Source: Gemmatimonadota bacterium
GTDB lineage: Bacteria > Gemmatimonadota > Gemmatimonadetes > Gemmatimonadales > Gemmatimonadaceae
Direction: 5' to 3'
NCBI GenBank assembly: GCA_028287285.1
Contig: JAQBPY010000246.1
Location: 39,891 to 103,890 of the forward strand
DNA length: 64,000 nt
Positions within the stretch are counted from its first letter, which is position 1, and each line of letters begins with the position of its first letter. Made by a program: the position numbers and the translations under genes. Positions 60,634 to 64,000 of this stretch are shown here, one piece after another. The notes under the pieces are model-generated. The model searched no databases. It was given only the letters and a program-made list of their open reading frames with translations, and was not told the DNA's origin.

Positions 60634-63315
60634 CTACTCCGCACGCATGGCAATCAGCGGATCCACGCTCGCGGCTCGACGTGCCGGAATCCAGCTGGCC
60701 AGGCAGGCCACCCCGAGCAACCCCGTTGCAACGGCAGCGAAGGTAGGCGCATCAACCGCACCGATGCCGAATAACAGCGCGGCGAGAAAGCGCGTGAGCC
60801 AGAAAGCACCGGCGAGACCGGCCACCACACCAATCGACGTGAGCACGATGCCCTGGCCCACGACGAGACGCGTGACGTCCCGCCGCGAGGCGCCAAGCGC
60901 GATGCGGATGCCAAGCTCCCGCGTGCGCTGGCTCACCGCATACGAAATCACGCCGTAGATGCCGATGGTGGCGAGCAAAAGGGCGATACCGGCGAACGAC
61001 GCAAGAAGAATTGCATAGAAGCGCGGCTGCGCGACGGAGTCCGACAGGGCGCGCGTCATCGGCATCGCGTCAAAGACGGGGAGATCGCGATCGATTTCCC
61101 GCAGACGCGCTTTCGCGAGGGTGATCACCTGCGCTGGTGGCAACGTCGACCGAATGACGACGCTCAGGCCGGTACTGGGGGTCTGCGTGAACGGAAGGTA
61201 GATGGTCTCGAGCGCATCGCGGCTGGCGCCCTGCGCCTTGATGTCACCGACCACGCCGATGATCTGCCCGCCCGCCCTCGCGGTGTCGGCCTTGTTGGCC
61301 GAGCGCTGCCACCCATAGCCGATGGTGAGCGATTTTCCGATCGCTGACTCATGGGGAAAGAACTTCCTGGCGAAGTGCTCGCTCACGACGATGACGGGCG
61401 GCGAGTTGACGCGATCGGTCTCGATGAAATTGCGGCCTTCGAGCATACGCATGCCGAGTGTCGGGAAGAGACCAGCGGAGACGATGCGGATGTCGGCGGT
61501 CGTGCGCCTGCCGGGCTGTCCCTCGGGCTCGTCGGCGCGATGGAAGGTGATGCGCATGCCATCATCCGAGAGCGGGCGGCCATAGACGACGGCGGCGTTC
61601 TGGGTGCCAGGCAGGCTCCGCAACTGCTCGACGAGACTATTGCCAAACGCAATGATTTCGGCGTCCCAGGGATACTTGGCGCCAGGGAGGGAGAAGCTCA
61701 TCGTGACGACGTGCTCGGGATCATAACCCGGATCAACGCGCATGAGCCGGACGAAGCTGCGGCCCAGCAGGCCGGCGCCCACGAGCAGTACGACGGCGAG
61801 CGCCATCTCGGTGACGACGAGCGCACTGCGCGTGCCCTGTGTGCCACGACGTCCATTCGAACCGCGCATGCTCTCGCGAAGCATCTGCGCGAGGTCTGTT
61901 TTCGCGGCGTGAATGGCGGGGACGAGGCCAAAGATGACGCCGGTCGCGATGGAGACGAGCGCGGTGAACGCGAGCACGCGTCCATCGATCGTGACTTCAT
62001 CGAGGCGCGGGACGGAGACGGGCCCGTACGCGCGAACCATGGCGACCACCCAGGCGGCGAACGCGGTGCCGACCGCGGCACCGGCGAGCGACAAAACAAC
62101 GCTCTCGGTGACGAGCTGTCGCATGATCTGCGCTCGGCTCGCACCCATGGCGACACGCACTGCAATCTCGGACTCTCGACCCGTCGCGCGGATGAGCAGA
62201 AGGTTCGCGACGTTCGCGCAGGCCATGAGCAACACGAGTCCGACGCACGCGAGCATGACGTACAGCGGAGCATGCACATCGCCCACGATCGCTTCGCGGA
62301 GTGGCGCGGCCATTCCGCGAAAGTTCGCGTTCGTCTGCGGATACTGCTCCTGCAATCGCTTCGCGATGGCGTTGATCTCGGCGCTCGCGGCCTCTGGTGT
62401 CGCACCGGCTGCCAGACGGCCGAGGCCCAGGAGGTAATGCGCGCCGCGATTGGGCGGATCGAGGTCGTCCTTGGAAGGCACCAGGGGGAACCAGGCATCC
62501 ATGTGCCGCGGAAAATTGATGCTCGAGGGCGCGACACCAACAACCGTGTACGGTTTTCCGTCCACCTGGATCGTCCGTCCGACCACACCGGAATCGCCGC
62601 CGAAGGTCGTGCGCCAGAATCCCTCGCCGAGGACGACGATGGGCGCGGACCCTTGCTTGTCGTCGCCAGGCGCAAACTCGCGGCCAAGCTTTGGATGGAC
62701 GCCGATGACGTCGAAGTAGTTGGCGCTCGCCGTGGCGGCATTGAGCAGCACCGGCGTGCCGCCGTTGATGGTGAGGTTGCGCGTGCTGTTGATGAACGCC
62801 GCCATCGCGGGAACGAGCTTGCTCTGCGCGCGATAATCCATGAAGTCGAGATACGACATCGATGTGGCATTCCCGGCCTTGCCCATCGACGCGACGCGCA
62901 CGAGCCGGTCTGGGTCGCGAAACGGAAGTGGGTTGAGCAGCACACCGTTGACGATGCTGAATACGGCAGTCGTCGACCCGATCGCCAACGCGAGTGTCGC
63001 GACGGCAACGACGGTGAAGCCCGGAGAATGCACGAGCTTGCGCACCGCATACCGCATGTCGAGCGCAACGGAGCTCCACCACTCTGCGCGCCGTTCGCTG
63101 TTGACACGTTCACCGTCGATCATCATCAATCCTCGCCGAGTGCGTTCGAGATCTCCAAAGCGCCGCTCGGCTTCAGTGCGAGCGTCGCCGGGTGTGCGAC
63201 CGGCGGCAATGAGATCATTGATCGCCATGTCGAAGTGGAACAGCAGCTCCGTGTCGACGTCCTGCTGCACGTCGCGCGCGCCGCGGTCGAGCCGGAAGAG
63301 TCGCCGAAAGCGCAT
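60634..63315 (-). CDS. ADOP-type ABC transporter permease with prefix domain
   Basis: An 893-residue permease of the acidobacterial duplicated orphan type. Residues ~1-75 are the ADOP prefix domain (DTELLFHFDMAINDLIAAGR, ARTEAERRFGDLERTRRG). Two FtsX/MacB modules follow (VVAVATLALAIGSTTAVFSI, LIRATGRESEIAVRVAMGAS; YAVSQRTRELGIRIALGASR). It is preceded 6 bp upstream by a PadR-family regulator gene on the same strand, the usual pairing for this subgroup. Presumably a substrate exporter; no ATPase gene adjoins. Confidence 0.88.
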   Translation of the reverse strand: MRFRRLFRLDRGARDVQQDVDTELLFHFDMAINDLIAAGRTPGDARTEAERRFGDLERTRRGLMMIDGERVNSERRAEWWSSVALDMRYAVRKLVHSPGFTVVAVATLALAIGSTTAVFSIVNGVLLNPLPFRDPDRLVRVASMGKAGNATSMSYLDFMDYRAQSKLVPAMAAFINSTRNLTINGGTPVLLNAATASANYFDVIGVHPKLGREFAPGDDKQGSAPIVVLGEGFWRTTFGGDSGVVGRTIQVDGKPYTVVGVAPSSINFPRHMDAWFPLVPSKDDLDPPNRGAHYLLGLGRLAAGATPEAASAEINAIAKRLQEQYPQTNANFRGMAAPLREAIVGDVHAPLYVMLACVGLVLLMACANVANLLLIRATGRESEIAVRVAMGASRAQIMRQLVTESVVLSLAGAAVGTAFAAWVVAMVRAYGPVSVPRLDEVTIDGRVLAFTALVSIATGVIFGLVPAIHAAKTDLAQMLRESMRGSNGRRGTQGTRSALVVTEMALAVVLLVGAGLLGRSFVRLMRVDPGYDPEHVVTMSFSLPGAKYPWDAEIIAFGNSLVEQLRSLPGTQNAAVVYGRPLSDDGMRITFHRADEPEGQPGRRTTADIRIVSAGLFPTLGMRMLEGRNFIETDRVNSPPVIVVSEHFARKFFPHESAIGKSLTIGYGWQRSANKADTARAGGQIIGVVGDIKAQGASRDALETIYLPFTQTPSTGLSVVIRSTLPPAQVITLAKARLREIDRDLPVFDAMPMTRALSDSVAQPRFYAILLASFAGIALLLATIGIYGVISYAVSQRTRELGIRIALGASRRDVTRLVVGQGIVLTSIGVVAGLAGAFWLTRFLAALLFGIGAVDAPTFAAVATGLLGVACLASWIPARRAASVDPLIAMRAE

Positions 63316-63321
63316 GATGCG

Positions 63322-63654
63322 TCAGGTGGCCTGAATGATCTTCGACACGGCGCGCACATAGGTCGTCCATCGTTCCGACTCTGCGCGCAATTGCTTGCGG
63401 CCTGCCGAGGTGAGCGAATAGAACTTGGCCTTGCGATTGTTTTCCGAGAGCCCCCACTCGGCGTGAAGCCACCGGCGCTTTTCCATCCGGTGGAGGGCGG
63501 TGTAGAGCGCGCCCTCCTCGATCTGGAGATCGTCGGCCGTGATGTCACGCACCCAGCGCACGACGGCGTAGCCGTGTGACGGGCCCCACAGGAGTGCTTT
63601 CAGAATGATGAGATCGAGCGTTCCGTGAACGAGATCGAGCTCCGAGCCGGGCAT
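63322..63654 (-). CDS. PadR-family transcriptional regulator
   Basis: A 110-residue winged-helix regulator. Start at 63654 has a GGGGAAG ribosome site. The PadR core is clear: LVHGTLDLIILKALLWGPSH, GYAVVRWVRDITADDLQIEE, GALYTALHRMEKRRWLHAEW and KFYSLTSAGRKQLRAESERW. It most likely represses its own gene and the downstream permease. The region just upstream (63680-63695) has an ATGTATGTACGT stretch of the kind PadR proteins bind. Confidence 0.88.
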   Translation of the reverse strand: MPGSELDLVHGTLDLIILKALLWGPSHGYAVVRWVRDITADDLQIEEGALYTALHRMEKRRWLHAEWGLSENNRKAKFYSLTSAGRKQLRAESERWTTYVRAVSKIIQAT

Positions 63655-63839
63655 GTGTCTTCCCCTGAATGTCTGATGGGAATGTATGTACGTGAATGGA
63701 GATGCGTCAACGGGCAGTGCCCCGAGCGCCCTGGATATCGGCGCCGCGACCGCGGGCATACGCGGGGTGAGCGGCGGTACACGGGCCGAATGAGTAGGGC
63801 AACCACAGTAGTTGATATCCACTATTCCAGATTCGTGGA

Positions 63840-63962
63840 TGCTGTCTGCATGGCTGGCGAAAAGGACGGGACAGAAGATCCCGACAGCCGCACAGCGGCT
63901 GCGGGATGACAGCGCACAGCGGCTGCGGGATGACAGCGCACAGCGGCTGCGGGGATGACAGG
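63840..63962. repeat. Tandem REP-like units at the right end
   Basis: Three 21-22-bp tandem copies of CAGCGGCTGCGGGATGACAG (third with one extra G), preceded by an inverted-type word GGACGGGACAGAAGATCCCG. No gene is visible between 63655 and the window end. Confidence 0.65.
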
Positions 63963-64000
63963 CGGACGAGGCAGTCGCTGAAATGGAGACGGCATCGCCT

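Noticed and set aside
61351..63579. A 742-codon plus-strand open frame opposite the ADOP permease and PadR genes
   Set aside because: Both minus-strand proteins are recognisable over their full length; the opposite frame is D/E/R-rich and motif-free.
1..64000. tRNA, rRNA genes, riboswitches or prophage genes
   Set aside because: I found no cloverleaf with CCA/T-loop words, no rRNA stretches, no recognisable riboswitch core and no phage structural or integrase genes.

Overview
The window is GC-rich chromosomal DNA from a Gram-negative, saccharolytic bacterium. A TonB-dependent SusC/SusD pair, two Acidobacterial-type duplicated orphan (ADOP) permeases (one with a PadR partner), secreted carboxypeptidase-regulatory/TonB-plug proteins and abundant short palindromic intergenic repeats suggest Gemmatimonadota, or less likely Acidobacteriota. 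This is an inference from gene content; there is no rRNA or tRNA gene in the window to confirm it.

Region 1 (1-43.4 kb) is a large plant-polysaccharide / L-rhamnose utilisation island. On the left is a minus-strand furanose-type ABC transporter (YtfQ-YtfR-YtfT-YjfF type) running into a GH51 alpha-L-arabinofuranosidase cut by the window edge. Divergent from it is a lactate-utilisation operon (cupin-LutA in-frame fusion, LutB, LutC). Next is a minus-strand operon of MFS transporter, Gfo/Idh/MocA oxidoreductase, DUF993 aldolase-like protein and sugar-isomerase TIM barrel, divergent from a lactonase-like amidohydrolase and a fumarylacetoacetase-family hydrolase. Then come a GH2 enzyme with a small lipoprotein, and the core rhamnose operon: isomerase, kinase, bifunctional aldolase/dehydrogenase, ABC ATPase, permease, and a second permease fused in frame to its binding protein. 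A SorC-family regulator follows, then a decayed glycosidase, an esterase, SusC/SusD, a stand-alone TonB-plug lipoprotein, secreted TIM-barrel isomerases, a DUF6807 (PmoA-like) protein, a frameshifted GH106 alpha-L-rhamnosidase and an alpha/beta hydrolase.

The unifying signal is a 14-bp operator-like palindrome of the form TGAACA-NN-TGTTCA (perfect at 41484-41497), with variants in front of almost every transcription unit of the island, including the SorC-family gene. I infer one SorC-controlled regulon: secreted GH106/GH2/GH51 and esterases release sugars, SusCD and two ABC systems import them, a phosphorylating route and a possible non-phosphorylating route both end in L-lactate, and LutABC oxidises the lactate to pyruvate.

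Region 2 (43.4-64 kb) is more ordinary and partly decaying: a TonB-plug/carboxypeptidase-regulatory protein, fragments (nucleotidyltransferase, beta-barrel, DUF4199, TolB-like propeller), repeat-rich spacers, a VOC protein, two ADOP permeases, a histidine kinase overlapping a MEDS-domain sensor gene, an ABC-F protein, an M20 peptidase, an AAA/DUF4143 ATPase under tandem palindromes, and two divergent toxin-antitoxin-type modules (YoeB with a broken YefM; AbiEii nucleotidyltransferase with a small partner) around one shared palindrome.
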